Counted from the stretch's first letter, positions 23,379-34,065 are shown. The stretch: DNA of 64,000 bases from Phyto melanocephala (GCA_941918925.1 OW799237.1:72099626-72163625); one strand, 5' to 3'. Numbers and translations: made by a program. Notes: generated by a model not told the origin, from the letters alone.

Positions 23379-24018
23379 CTTCCTCACATCTCCATTACAG
23401 AAAATTCCTGCCCTCTTTACAATATTATAACTATAAAAACGTCTCCCATGAGTTGGATTTTCAAGTCATTCGAAAGTTTTAGGATAGCTCGTTGGTGGCT
23501 GATCTGAAATTGCTTCCATCGTATAAGGGAAAATAACTGCACTGGACTTAGTCCATTTACAAAACCAAAAGTAATCACTATTAAACGAGCTATGTATGTT
23601 CCTTCACCAAAAAAAAAATTGATTATGAATGCTGGCAGACTTTCGAAGTTGAATATATCCTTATTATGAAGAAGACACCTGCGGGCCTCCACACGATTTA
23701 TATCAATAAATTTGCGATCCATATTGACTTCATGAAATCCTTAATAAAACTGACTCTTTTATGAATTTTGGGCATAATTTCATTTTTGTTGCTGATGAGG
23801 TTTATTTCATTGGGGATTATTTCATTTTCATCAAATGAAATAACTCCCAAATATTGGGGTTTGTTTCGTTTTCGCTTTGGGGTTTATTTCATTTATTTTT
23901 GGATGTTATTTCATTCACTGTTTTTGGGTGTTATTTCCAATTTTTTGGGGTTTACTTCATTGGGGATTGTTTCCTGGGCGTTATTTCATTGGGGGGCTTT
24001 TCGTGGAGCCGAAAAAAC

Positions 24019-25209
24019 AACGAAATATGTTAGTATGTTTTACTTGTAATTTTTAGGGCTGCCGTAATATATATATACTTTATTGTTTGATTGCGGAGAT
24101 AACAGAGTTATTTCAAATATTTTTCAAACTAATATTTTTAAATTTTTAATCAGGCTTGAGTTCATATTTAATATTCTTTATTTTTACAAAGAATTTTTTA
24201 AATTGTGATAAATGAAAGAATAAATCTTGAAAAATTATATTTTTACCGACACTAGCCGAGTGGAATGCATTTTCGAAACCAGATACGATTTCATCATCAG
24301 CACTCTCTGATCGGTGGTTACATGTTGGTTGTAAATATCTTCTATTTAACTCCCGGGACTTAAGTTAATTGAATTCGGTAACTACTTGAGTTTTTCTTTT
24401 TCATATATTTTTACCACAACGAGTTAGATTGAAATTTTAACCAAACAGCGAAAATTCGTCGTTCGTCCCAATTGTGCGCCTAGCATTACTTGTTTTTTAT
24501 CTCATAATCTTTTTAGTAGTTCGTTGTACGATCTAAACACCATACGACAGCGAAAAAATTAGAAAAATAAATTTCTTAATTGTAAAAATTTTAGGAAGTT
24601 TTTAAAGAGAATTAGAAAAATATATGCCTCTTATTACTAGTTTGTAAAAAACATTTTACGCCATCAGTCGAGATAGCCTGGTTGCGGTCCATCCGAACAA
24701 AATAAATCGGCGACGGTGGCAAGCCGGCTGGGAGCATATCACCCTGGACCTCTAAACAATAGCTGTACAATTTTGACGTTTTTTTCGGGCTTGAAATGTG
24801 TTTTTTTGCGTTCCAGCAAATTTTGGTAAATATATCGTTTTCTGAGAGAATTTTTTGTTTGCTCTCATTTTACCGGACTTTACCCGGATTTACGTCGAAC
24901 AAACCTATTATATCCTGAAACCTTTAAATTTTTGTAAATTCGTATGTATTTGTAATAGAACTCCTCAACAAACTTTTATTAAGAACGAAATTCATCTAAA
25001 CATTAATGCTTCTTGCAACTATAAGTCTGGCTCTGGTGAAAGCCGAAAACTTCAAGATAATAATAAACGTATTTTTCTGCCCACCCACCAGCAAACAAAA
25101 CTTAAAAAATCTATTGCCAGTCTCAATTGGAACCTTTACAAATTTATCCCATGCCCATAGTTTCACCTATCGCAAAGAAAAATACTCAATATCTTACATA
25201 TATTTAATA
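24019..25209. other. Stretch without recognised gene
   Basis: Mostly AT-rich. Two short islands of higher GC (about 24250-24360 and 24660-24760) look like decayed older sequence. The first has a tRNA A-box-like TAGCCGAGTGG but no second half. Nothing can be assigned. Confidence 0.4.
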
Positions 25210-26628
25210 CTAGAAAAGCCCTGCGCGCGTTGCTACGCCCCTTAATGAATTTAAATTTAATAACAAGTGCAAAAACTAAAAATTATAACTTTTTTTTAAT
25301 GGGCGTGGCACTGCCCACTTTTATAATCACGAAATTATATAGTCATGACAACTCAATATGTGTGCAAAGTTTCACAAAAATCGGTCCAGAGCAAGTACCG
25401 CAAAATTATATCTTTTTTTATGGGCGTGGCCCTGCCCACTTTTCTAATCACGAAATTGTAAAGTCATGACAGCTCAATATGTGTGCACAGTTTCAGAAAA
25501 ATCGGTCCAGTGGAAGTACCTCAAAATTAAAATTGTTTTTATGGGCGTGGCCCTGCCCACTTTTCTAATCACGAAATTGTAAAGTCATAACAGTTCAATA
25601 TGTGTGCAAAGTTTCAGAAAAATCGATCCAGTGCAAGTACCTCAAAATTAAAACTTTTTTATGGGCGTGACCCCGCCCACTTTTCTAATCACGAAATTAC
25701 TTAGTCATGAGAGCTCGATATGTGTGCAAAGTTTCAGAAAAATCGGTCATGTGCAAGTAGCTTAAAATGATAACTATTTTTTATGGGCGTGGCCCCGCCC
25801 ACTTTTTTCCGCCCACAAACACTCCCTGGTATGTGTACAACAACTTACCAAAGTTTGAGCCCGATCGGTTTTACATTTTCGGAGTCTATAGCTAACACAC
25901 ACACACACACACACAGAGTCAGTCATCAGTTTTAGCTACTTGCACTTGACCGATTTTTCTGAAACTTTGCACACATATCGAGCTGTCATGACTAAATAAT
26001 TTCGTGATAAGAAAAGTGGGCGGGGCCACGCCCCTAAAAAAGTTTTAATTTTGAGGTACTTGCACTGGACCGATTTTTGTGAAACTTTGCACACATATTG
26101 AGCTGTCATGGCTTTATAATTTCGTGATTGAAAAAAAGGGCGGGGCCACGCCCATAAAAAATTAGTTATCAGTTTTAGCTACTTGCACTGGACCGAATTT
26201 TCTGAAACTTTGCAAACATACTGAGCTGTCATGACTTTACATTTTCGTCATTAGAAAAGTGGGCAGTGCCACGCCCATTAAAAAAAAGGTATCATTTTGA
26301 GGTACTTGCACTGGACCGATTTTTCTGAAACTTTGCACACATATTGAGTTGTCATGACTATACAGTTTCGTATTTAGAAAAGTGGGCAGTGCCACGCCCA
26401 TAAAAAAAGGTATCATTTTGAGGTACTTAAACTGGACCAATTTTCCTGAAACTTTGCACACTTATTGAGCTGTCATGACTATACAGTTTCGTAATTAGAA
26501 AAGTGGGCAGTGCCACGCTCATAAAGAAAAAGTTATAGTTTTTAGCCTTGCACTTGATATTCGATTAAAATTTAGAATGCGATTAAAATTCATGAAGGGG
26601 CGTAGCAACGCGCGCCGGGATTGGCTAG
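25210..26628. mobile_element. Head-to-head pair of non-autonomous Helitrons
   Basis: Both outer ends are Helitron-type 3' ends: GGGGCGTAGCAACGCGCGCC, then GGGATTGGCTAG at 26628, and the inverted form starting CTAG at 25210. They point outward. Each arm is an array of about 118-bp units containing GTGGGCGGGGCCACGCCC, GGTACTTGCACTGGACCG and CTGAAACTTTGCACACATAT. The arms meet at 25880-25920 around an (AC)n run next to the 5'-proximal phrase GGAGTCTATAGCTAAC. The canonical 5' start seen at 36540 is missing from both arms, so the dimer probably formed by joining two copies near their 5' ends. Confidence 0.65.
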
Positions 26629-27079
26629 TATATAATAAATATAAAACAAAAAAAAATTTAAAAAAAATTAAAAAAAAATATTAAAAATATAAATAATATA
26701 TTAAATAAAAAATAAAAAAAAAATAAAAATAAAATTAAAAAAAAATGTCTTAAGCAAACTGTTGAGCTCGAGGTCTGGATCTTAAAATAATTTATCTAAA
26801 CTTTGCCAATATTTCGATATTCTTTGAATATCATCTTCAGGGCCATATATTATTTAAAAAACGAAAACGTACAACTTTCAAAACATTATGAACATATAAA
26901 ACTAAATATATTCACAATACATTAAGGACAACAAATGAAAAACATAAAACAAATATGATACTGCATTAAACAAAAACCTATTACGGATAATTCGCAATAA
27001 ACATTTATCAAATACAACATAAACCATAAATATTATACGTCATTCCTCTTTGACATCAATTAATGTACTTTTTTTTTTT
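26629..27079. other. A-rich tract and unassigned repeat-like sequence
   Basis: 26640-26750 is A-rich low-complexity DNA like the centres of family A elements. 26800-26860 contains GAATATCATCTTCAGGGCC, a phrase of a kind often found in dispersed repeats, but no element ends are visible. Confidence 0.35.
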
Positions 27080-27388
27080 TTGCCAGAATCTTTCTTATAG
27101 ACAAGGTTTGTTTGGTATTGAAAATGGGCTAAATCGGAATATTAGGAAGAGAGTTATAACTCGTAAAGCAAGAGTAGGTCGAAAAAACCGTGTCCTTCGA
27201 ACATCGAATAAAATGGAATTGTGCCCAAACGCATTAACGTAGACTTATGAAATTTCGAATATATATTTCCTGAGTAAAAACAATATTTGTCTCCGAAAAT
27301 CACCTAAATCTATGCATAAGAAAAGGAGTTATATATCAAAATGTACGAAAATTTATACCGCACAGTGTATTTTTCGGTTTTAAAAACA
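27080..27388 (+). mobile_element. Family C DINE-1-like fragment
   Basis: Near-identical to the 5'-proximal body of the family C element at 51780-52090 (phrases GCCAGAATCTTTCTTATAGA and ATACCGCACAGTGTATTTTTCGG). It lacks both termini and runs straight into the palindromic composite. Confidence 0.6.
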
Positions 27389-29618
27389 ACAAGTAAGAGC
27401 ACTATATTCTGCTGTGCCGAATCTTTTATACCCACCACCAGTTTTCCGTTCTTTTGTAGCTACGGTTTTTTTCCCGAAAATTCGAGATTTATTTTTTAAT
27501 ATCCCGGGATCCCGCAGCAAAACAAATAAACAGTAAATTTGTTTTAATTAAAAAAAAACTTTTTATTAAAAAGCATAAAATAATTTATAATGTAAAAAAA
27601 ACTTCTAAACTATAAAAATCAAAAAAAAAAAACTTGAATTTAAAATATAAATTGAGTAAAAATATTTTTTATTTTTGAAAAAATATTATTCTCTAGATAC
27701 GAGATCAAATATGAGAACAAATAACAGAAATACAGGTAATTCAGCTATGAGATCAAAAATAAAATCATTAGAATTCAATTTCAATATAAACAGTATAAAC
27801 ATCTGCTTTCGAATCGTAGCCACCTTTTTTATTTCCCGGGATCCCGAAAAATAATCCCGGGTAATCGGGAAGATTAAATAACTCAAATTCCCGGGAAATA
27901 ACCCAATTTATAGAACAAAATGTATTTGTTTGTTATTAACAGTAATCGCTATGCAATAATCTCTTTATACTAAAATATGTATCACTTTCTTTGTATAACT
28001 TTGACAGGCTAGTAAAATGTTTTCGTAAATTTAGTCTTTCAATGAAAAAGGGCGTTAAAGTAGGCGTGTTGAAGTTGTTTCTACTAATGAATGCAACTTA
28101 GATGTTTCAATATAGTCCTTTATTATTTCAAAATCTTTAATCATAGAGATATTATATAAATTTGAGATAAACCGTTATATGGGAGGTAGGCGTAAAATTG
28201 GGCGTGTCACATTTATTTTCCGTCGGAACAAAGCATTTGACAAAAAAGCCATGTGTGCTTTTTCCAATTTTGTTGCTTTTGTGACGTTTTTATACCCGCC
28301 ACCAAAAAAATGGTGGGGGTATATTCATTTTGTCATTCCGTTTGTAACACATCGAAATATCCATTTTAGACCCCTAAAGTATATATATGAAATTTAAAAG
28401 CTCATAAAACAGACAAAATTACAGCTACGATAATGGAATTTGCTACACATGTACTTCTAGTCAATTGTTATGGCGGAAAATTTAGGTGATAGGCCCACTT
28501 TAATGCCTACCTCCTATATAACGGCTTATCTCAAATTCATATAATTTCTCTATGAATAAAGATTTTGGAATAATAAAGAACTATATTGAAACACCTAAGT
28601 TGCATTCATTAGTAGATACAACTTCAACACGCCTACTTTAACGCCCTTTTTCATTGAAAGACTAAATTTACGAAAACATTTTACTAGCCTGTCAAAGTTA
28701 TACAAAGAAAGTGATACATATTTTAGTATAAAGAGATTATTGCATAGCGATTACTGTTAATAACAAACAAATACATTTTGTTCTATAAATTGGGTTATTT
28801 CCCGGGAATTTGAGTTATTTAATCTTCCCGATTACCCGGGATTATTTTTCGGGATCCCGGGAAATAAAAAAGGTGGCTACGATTCGAAAGCAGATGTTTA
28901 TACTGTTTATATTGAAATTGAATTCTAATGATTTTATTTTTGATCTCATAGCTGAATTACCTGTGATTTTGTTATTTGTTCTCATATTTGTTCTCATATT
29001 TGATCTCGTATCTAGAGAATAATATTTTTTTAATAAAAAATATTTTTACTCAATTTATATTTAAAATTCAAGTTTCTTTATTGATTTTTATAGTTTTGAA
29101 GTGTTTATTTTACATTATAAACTATTTTATGCTTTTTAGTAAAAAGTTTTTTATTTAATTAAAAACAAATTTACTTTTTATTTGTTTTGCTGCGGGATCC
29201 CAGGATATTAAAAAATAAATCTCGCATTTTCGGGAAACAAAAAATTTCTGGAAAAAAACCCTAGCTACAAAAGAATGGAAAGTTGGTGGTCATTGTTATG
29301 TTATGAAAATTTAGGTGACACGCCTACTTTAGCGCCTACCTCCCATATGACGCCTTATCTTAAATTCATATAATTTCTCTATGCATAAAGATTTTGGAAG
29401 AATAAATGACTTTATTCAAATATCTCAGTCTTATTTATTCGCAGGAACTATATTGACACGCCAAATTCAACACCCATTTTCATTGAAACACTTATTTTAC
29501 GAAAATAGTTTGAAAGCACATCGAAGTTATACAAAGAAACGGATACAAATTTAAGTATAAAAGAAAAAAAGTGGTGGGTATCAAAAATTCGGCACAGCCG
29601 AATACTTACTTACTTGTT
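27389..29618. mobile_element. Giant palindrome built from family C DINE-1-like copies
   Basis: The outer ends are two outward-facing 3' ends: ACAAGTAAGAGCACTATATTC at the left and TTCGGCACAGCCGAA with ACTTACTTGTT at the right. Inside, about 27436-28235 and 28445-29290 are inverted copies (arms near 0.8 kb, spacer about 0.2 kb). Each arm contains the same GC-rich motif set (CCCGGGATCCCG, TTCCCGGGAA) and family C body. The spacer holds a 5' terminus ATACCCGCCACCAAAAAAAT. The arms are so alike that the same 60-odd-codon open frame appears in both (27686-27886 minus, 28810-29022 plus). I read that frame as non-coding. Confidence 0.65.
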
Positions 29619-29806
29619 GTTTACAAACAAAATAATTATATGTTTTGAAAAATATATATGCAATTTAGAATGATTTCCTTACGAATAGACGTGTTTCTAA
29701 ACAAACAAAAATACAATTTTTTTAAAATAATAATGAGTTATTTTAAGAACTAAATATTGACATACTTATCGACAACAACCTCTACAAAAAAAGCAAGAAA
29801 TTTTGT

Positions 29807-29814
29807 TATAAATA
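29807..29814 (+). promoter_or_regulatory. Candidate TATA box of the tandem-defensin gene
   Basis: TATAAATA lies 95 bp upstream of the ATG at 29909. An initiator-like TCAGTT sits at 29825-29830, slightly closer than usual, so transcription may begin between there and about 29838. A GATA-type site (TTATCG, inverted) lies at 29767-29772. I see no GGGR..YYY kappaB site between the palindrome and the TATA box. Confidence 0.6.
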
Positions 29815-29908
29815 CCGCAAGTAATCAGTTGTGCTGGCATAAACCAACGAAATTACTTCAAACTGTTTAACGTGTTTAGCTGTAGTTTGCAATAAAAGTA
29901 CATTAAAA

Positions 29909-30646
29909 ATGAAATTCTTCTGGACATTTTCGTCACTCCTTGTAATTCTGACTGGTGGTCTAGTGGAAGCCGCAAACTTTAACGATGATAACGTTATTGT
30001 CAAACCTGAATCTACTACAATTAATGCAACAGAATTAGCCGTAACTGATGATGTTGAACCAATCGAGGTAGGAAATGAAGGATCTGTTAAAATTGCATTA
30101 GAAGAAAATTTTGGTTTAAGGGATGCAAGACGAAATATATGCAGTTTAAGGATTACTCATCAAAATCCCATAAGTAATAAAAATAGAGCTAACAATTTTG
30201 TCATATCTGATGATACTGATTCTGCTAAGGAGGTCAAACGTGAACAACCCTTTCAAAATGTCGTAAAAGCGTCGCCGGCTTTGAAAAATCTTTGTGGCGG
30301 AATGTTAGCATTTTTTCCTTTTAGAGAAAATCATAAGCTATGTGATTTGCATTGCAGGACGATTAAGTATAAGGCTGGTTTTTGTACTTTTAATGACGTA
30401 TGTATGTGCAAAAATATTGCAATCGATTTAGTCGTAGCTCATGATACGCACTCTTCTAAAACCAAACGTGAAGAACCTGTTAAAATTGCCATAAAATTGC
30501 CTCTTGATTTGGAAAATATTTGCAGCGAAATATTAACATTTATACCTTTAAGACGAAATCATTTGCGTTGTGATTTTCATTGCAGAAAGAGTAGCTATAA
30601 GGCTGGATATTGTACTTTCGATAAAGTTTGTATATGCAAAAATTAG
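29909..30646 (+). CDS. Tandem-defensin precursor (two CS-alpha-beta modules, one decayed)
   Basis: A 245-residue secreted precursor expected to release antimicrobial peptides. Residues 1-21 are a signal peptide (MKFFWTFSSLLVILTGGLVEA). Module 2 has cysteines at 129, 145, 149, 159, 165 and 167. Module 3 has them at 205, 221, 225, 235, 241 and 243. Both give C-x15-C-x3-C-x9-C-x5-C-x-C. Known fly defensins have C-x12-C-x3-C-x9-C-x5-C-x-C, so only the first loop is longer. Each module ends VC(M/I)CKN, like the VCVCRN end of fly defensins. Each is preceded by a propiece ending in KR (110-111, 186-187), the usual prodefensin cleavage site. Residues 40-92 repeat the propiece and module start (IALEENFGL..NIC78) but have lost the rest of the cysteines and the KR, so an ancestral third unit has decayed. 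Single exon, ATG in good context (AAAAATG). Defensin-like antifungal or signalling peptide remains an alternative. Function is inferred from the fold pattern. Confidence 0.85.
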   Translation: MKFFWTFSSLLVILTGGLVEAANFNDDNVIVKPESTTINATELAVTDDVEPIEVGNEGSVKIALEENFGLRDARRNICSLRITHQNPISNKNRANNFVISDDTDSAKEVKREQPFQNVVKASPALKNLCGGMLAFFPFRENHKLCDLHCRTIKYKAGFCTFNDVCMCKNIAIDLVVAHDTHSSKTKREEPVKIAIKLPLDLENICSEILTFIPLRRNHLRCDFHCRKSSYKAGYCTFDKVCICKN

Positions 30647-30714
30647 AGCTACAACGTCATACGTTCATTATTGTAATTCATGTAATTACTTTTAAAATGT
30701 ATCATAAAGCGAGA

Positions 30715-30720
30715 AATAAA
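30715..30720 (+). terminator. Polyadenylation signal of the tandem-defensin gene
   Basis: AATAAA 69 bp after the stop codon, a typical spacing for a short fly gene. Confidence 0.7.
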
Positions 30721-30729
30721 ACAAATATT

Positions 30730-31580
30730 GCATGAACGTATATACATACATTTGTACATAGAAGCATGCATTGGTTCTTATTTTTAATTTATGATCTTAA
30801 GTGTCTATCTATTTATTATCTTAAGGCTTCATTAGTCTTTACTTTCTGTTGTCGTTCTGTGACGTGCCGTTCTGTTGTTTAATTTTTGTGGTTACTTCTT
30901 CTGTAAAAAATCATCTGCCTTAATTTACAAGGTAATCTTATTATATTTTTTGTTTATTTTCCTCGTCAAAGTCCATACATAAAAAAAATTTGTAGTGTCA
31001 GATTTCATATATAAGCAAACAGAGTCTCTATGTTGCAGCCACCTAAATATCAGCTGTTTCTCTCTCAATGGCCGTCACTTAACGTTAAATTCTATTTTCT
31101 ACAGGTTCGTCCGCAACGGCACGGAAAGTAACAGAACAACTAACGACTTGTACACATTTTCTATTTAACAGAATGAAGTCAGCTGATTCGAAACGGAACA
31201 GAAAGTAAAGACTAATTCTGCCTTTAAGGATACTAGAAAAAAAGAAAGATAGCAGCAAAAATAAAATTTCGAATGAATGGGTCGAAAACAGTAACTACAA
31301 AAGTATGCCCTTCAACCCCTTTAATTTGGCTATGTAATAAAATAAATAAAACAACTTACATTCGACTCGGTTTTATAACTGGTAGAAAAACCGGTTTTTT
31401 ATTGTTTCAGCTTGTGGTTTTTGTATAATTGTATAACACTATTAAAAATATGTGACACCCAAAAAATACAGCAAAGTGAAACAAAGGGCTTTTAATGTAT
31501 TAACACTATTAAACTAACTTTGTAGTATAAAAAAGTCACAACTGCAAAAATTTGTGTAGAACATAATGTGTATATTATTA
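30730..31580. other. AT-rich stretch without recognised feature
   Basis: The 3' flank of the defensin gene. A mixed-composition patch at 31000-31210 shows no motif that I can name. No second defensin-like module is found on either strand. Confidence 0.4.
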
Positions 31581-31895
31581 TACCATAGACAGACGACAGC
31601 GTTAATTTGCATTAAAATCTCACTAATGCAAATTAAAATTTTGCTGTGACAGACGACTGTTTCTACATTTAGTAAAAATTGTAAATGCACTAGCAATCAC
31701 AAATCTGAACATGTTCCTACAAGTTGGGATGGCAGAAGGACACTCTGAAATAAGAGAAAAGGAATTGTGGAAATTCGTAGGTTTAATGATATCTTTTCAT
31801 GTACATATGTATGTAGGTTATAATTCATACATACATACGTACATACATACATACATACATACATACATACATACATACATACATACATACATACA

Positions 31896-31926
<31 letters not shown>

Positions 31927-32248
31927 GTATGTAGGTATGTGGTATTTTTTTAAAGGACCGTAACAGCACATTATTAAGGAAAAATTTCACCTAAATAGAA
32001 AGGCATTCCAAAAAATATGTAAAAAAGTTCAAAATATCGAATCTATTTTAATTTTACATTTTTGATTTTTTAATTTTTTGATTGATTGCTGACCGTGTTG
32101 CCATATTGAAATTGCTAAATGCAGTAAAAATTCAATTCGATTTAGTGCATTTACATGAAATCTAATACACATTGGAATGGGGATAATTCAATAGTTAATT
32201 TGAATTAAGACTTCTAATGCAAATTAACGCTGTCGTCTGTATATGGTA
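31581..32248. mobile_element. Candidate Tourist-type MITE with 34-bp terminal inverted repeats
   Basis: 31581-31614 (starting TACCATAGACAGACGACAGC) and 32215-32248 are inverted copies with one mismatch. TTA flanks both sides, which fits the 3-bp duplication of PIF/Harbinger elements. The element is non-coding and carries a CATA microsatellite inside. Confidence 0.55.
31827..31930. repeat. (ATAC)n tetranucleotide microsatellite
   Basis: About 24 tandem ATAC/CATA units, almost uninterrupted, bordered on both sides by ACATATGTATGTAGG-like palindromic phrases. The apparent ORFs across it are just the repeat read through. Confidence 0.95.
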
Positions 32249-32595
32249 TTATATTCATTATCAAACAAATTAATTTAGTTCTAACAAAACGTAGTGGCAA
32301 TAGTATAAATTTATTTTTACAGATTTAAGAAATAATTTAAAACAGAATACGTTAGTGCATGCAAATTTTGAAACTGTATGTTGTTATCTTAATATGTTGT
32401 CATATACTTCAAGCTTGAGATCATATTGTTAAAAGAAGATCAAATAACGTATATAAACTGTTAAAAGCAGAGACCGAAAATAACAGTTATTTTTAAAATT
32501 TAAAATCAAAAAATCAGGTGGATATAATTTGTCTATCACATATTTGAATACAGCATATTGATGCTGTTATGCTAAGGAATAATAAACTTAAAAGA
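32249..32595. other. AT-rich stretch without recognised feature
   Basis: Nothing assignable between the MITE and the 36-bp satellite. Confidence 0.4.
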
Positions 32596-33410
32596 CTTTA
32601 ATTTTTTTGACTTTTATCAAAAAGTCACTTTATAATAATTATTTTTTTACCAATATTTTTTTGGTCAAAAATAAAAGTTAAAATTTGACTTTTATTTTTT
32701 CGGTCAAAAATTAAAGTTAAAATTTTACTTTTATTTTTTAAGTCAGAAATAAAAGTTAAAATTTGACTTTTGTTCCTATTGAAAGCAGATGTTAAAAAAG
32801 TGAAATAAAATTTTAATTAAATATTAACACAGTTTTTATTTTTAGAATTATAAGTACATGTTGTATTTGTATTAAAACAAAAAGAAAAAAAATTATAATA
32901 GAGTACATATGTATACAAAAACGTTAATTGGCTAGAAAGTTAAGGAGTTGGTGTTTTGCATATTTTGCTCTGAAAATACAAATTACATTTAATTTCCTTT
33001 ATTTCAATATTTAATTGTTTACTCTTTCATTGCAATGACTCAGAATTCATCATTAATATAGCTGCCAAGTTCTGTTCAGACAAATTGTAGCGCAAGTCGC
33101 TGAGAACAATCTTAAGTAGTTGATACTTCTTTAATTAGTAAAGTATAAATAACAGTAAAATAATACTGTCATCAGTGTTGTTATTTTTGGCCGAAAAAAT
33201 AAAAGTCAGATTTTAACTTTTATTTTTGACATAAAAAATAAAAGTCAAATTTTAACTTATATTTTTTACTTAAAAAATAAAAGTCAAATTTTAACTTTTA
33301 TTTTTGACCGAAAAAATAAAAGTCAAATTTTAACTTTTATTTCTGACCGAAAGAATAAAAGTCAAAAAATAACTATTATATTTTGACTTTTTTTAAAAAA
33401 ATCGTAACTG
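32596..33410. repeat. Inverted blocks of a roughly 36-bp near-palindromic satellite
   Basis: 32596-32790 and 33180-33400 consist of tandem copies of a unit like GGTCAAAAATAAAAGTTAAA followed by TTTGACTTTTATTTTT. About 4 units lie left and 5 to 6 right, and the two blocks are in opposite orientation around a 0.4-kb spacer. Each unit can also fold on itself. Confidence 0.7.
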
Positions 33411-33670
33411 TTACGGTCGCTGGTTAAAAGTTAATAATATATATTATTTTTATTACAGATTTTTTTTTAAACTTTTTTTTTTTTTTGGTTTTTTCATTAA
33501 GAAATTATATTTTATGAATTCGGACCAGCTACCATTTTTTTTCTCAATTTTCAAAAAAAAGCGAAAATTTTTTTTTTCAAAGCTCAAATTTCGAACTATT
33601 CTAAGACCGGTTTTTGGAAAAGGTTAAATATTCAATCACGCCAAGTAGAATACAATAAGCCATTAAAAAA

Positions 33671-33829
33671 CAAGTAAGAGTGCTATATTCGGCCTTGCCG
33701 AATCTTATATACCCTTCACGGCGTGTAGTCATGCAATAACAATATTCATCTCATATGATATATGTACATACATATAAAAAACATAAAATAAAAACTATAT
33801 ATACGCTTTTTCACTGTGTGAAGGGTATA
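33671..33829 (-). mobile_element. Family A DINE-1-like element, internally deleted to both ends
   Basis: The reverse 3' hairpin (TTCGGCCTTGCCGAA) at the left and the CTTTTTCACTGTGTGAAGGG end at the right are separated by only about 100 bp, so nearly the whole body is gone. Confidence 0.65.
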
Positions 33830-34062
33830 ACAAGTAAGAGCACTAAATTCGACTGTGCCTAATTTTAAATACCCACCACCAATTTTGTGTAATTTTATAG
33901 CAGAATTATGTTATTAAAAATAATCGCTATAGAATAATCTCTTTATACTTAAATATGTACTACTTTCTTTGTGTAATTTCGACTTTCTATTAATTTATTT
34001 TGTTAAACTTAGCCTTACCAGTAAACCCTAAGTATTTCTATATTAGGATAGAGACTACTCGT
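33830..34062 (-). mobile_element. Family C DINE-1-like fragment (3' part)
   Basis: Starts AACAAGTAAGAGCACTAAATTC directly against the family A copy. It continues with ACCCACCACCAATTTTGTG and the AATAATCTCTTTATACT body, then is cut by the next insertion. Confidence 0.6.
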
Positions 34063-34065
34063 TAT

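Larger units (their letters stand above)
17901..24018. mobile_element. Terminal-inverted-repeat element with repeated TTATTTCAT motifs, split by a retrotransposon
   Basis: The outer ends are inverted copies: GGCTCCACGAAAAGCCCCCC at 17909-17928 and its complement ending at 24010, with homology continuing into AATGAAATAACGCCC. Flanking 8-mers GAAAAAAT (17901-17908) and GAAAAAAC (24011-24018) match at 7 of 8 bases, which fits an 8-bp target duplication such as hAT elements make. Both subterminal regions (17909-18235 and 23760-24010) are packed with GGGG-x-TTATTTCATT-type units in both orientations. The central part was interrupted by the non-LTR element at 18629-23364. An unassigned minus-strand open frame (23417-23722, about 100 codons) lies inside. 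Confidence 0.55.

Noticed and set aside
23417..23722. Minus-strand 101-codon ORF inside the split TIR element
   Set aside because: Could be part of an element-encoded protein, but no family motif is visible and the continuation is broken by the retrotransposon, so it was not called as a gene.
24247..24330. Possible tRNA gene (A-box-like TAGCCGAGTGG)
   Set aside because: No matching B-box at the right spacing and no cloverleaf could be folded. Treated as chance or a decayed SINE.
25230..26461. CRISPR-like array of regular repeats with GCCACGCCC
   Set aside because: The repeats are about 118 bp with diverged, non-unique spacers and Helitron ends in a fly genome. They are Helitron internal units, not CRISPR.
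27686..27886. A repeated 66-70-residue hydrophobic ORF in both palindrome arms (also 28810-29022)
   Set aside because: It is duplicated only because the arms are inverted copies. It lies over GC-rich repeat motifs and shows no domain or start context.
31711..31990. ORFs of repeated YIHT / YVCM residues
   Set aside because: They are just the ATAC microsatellite read through on both strands.
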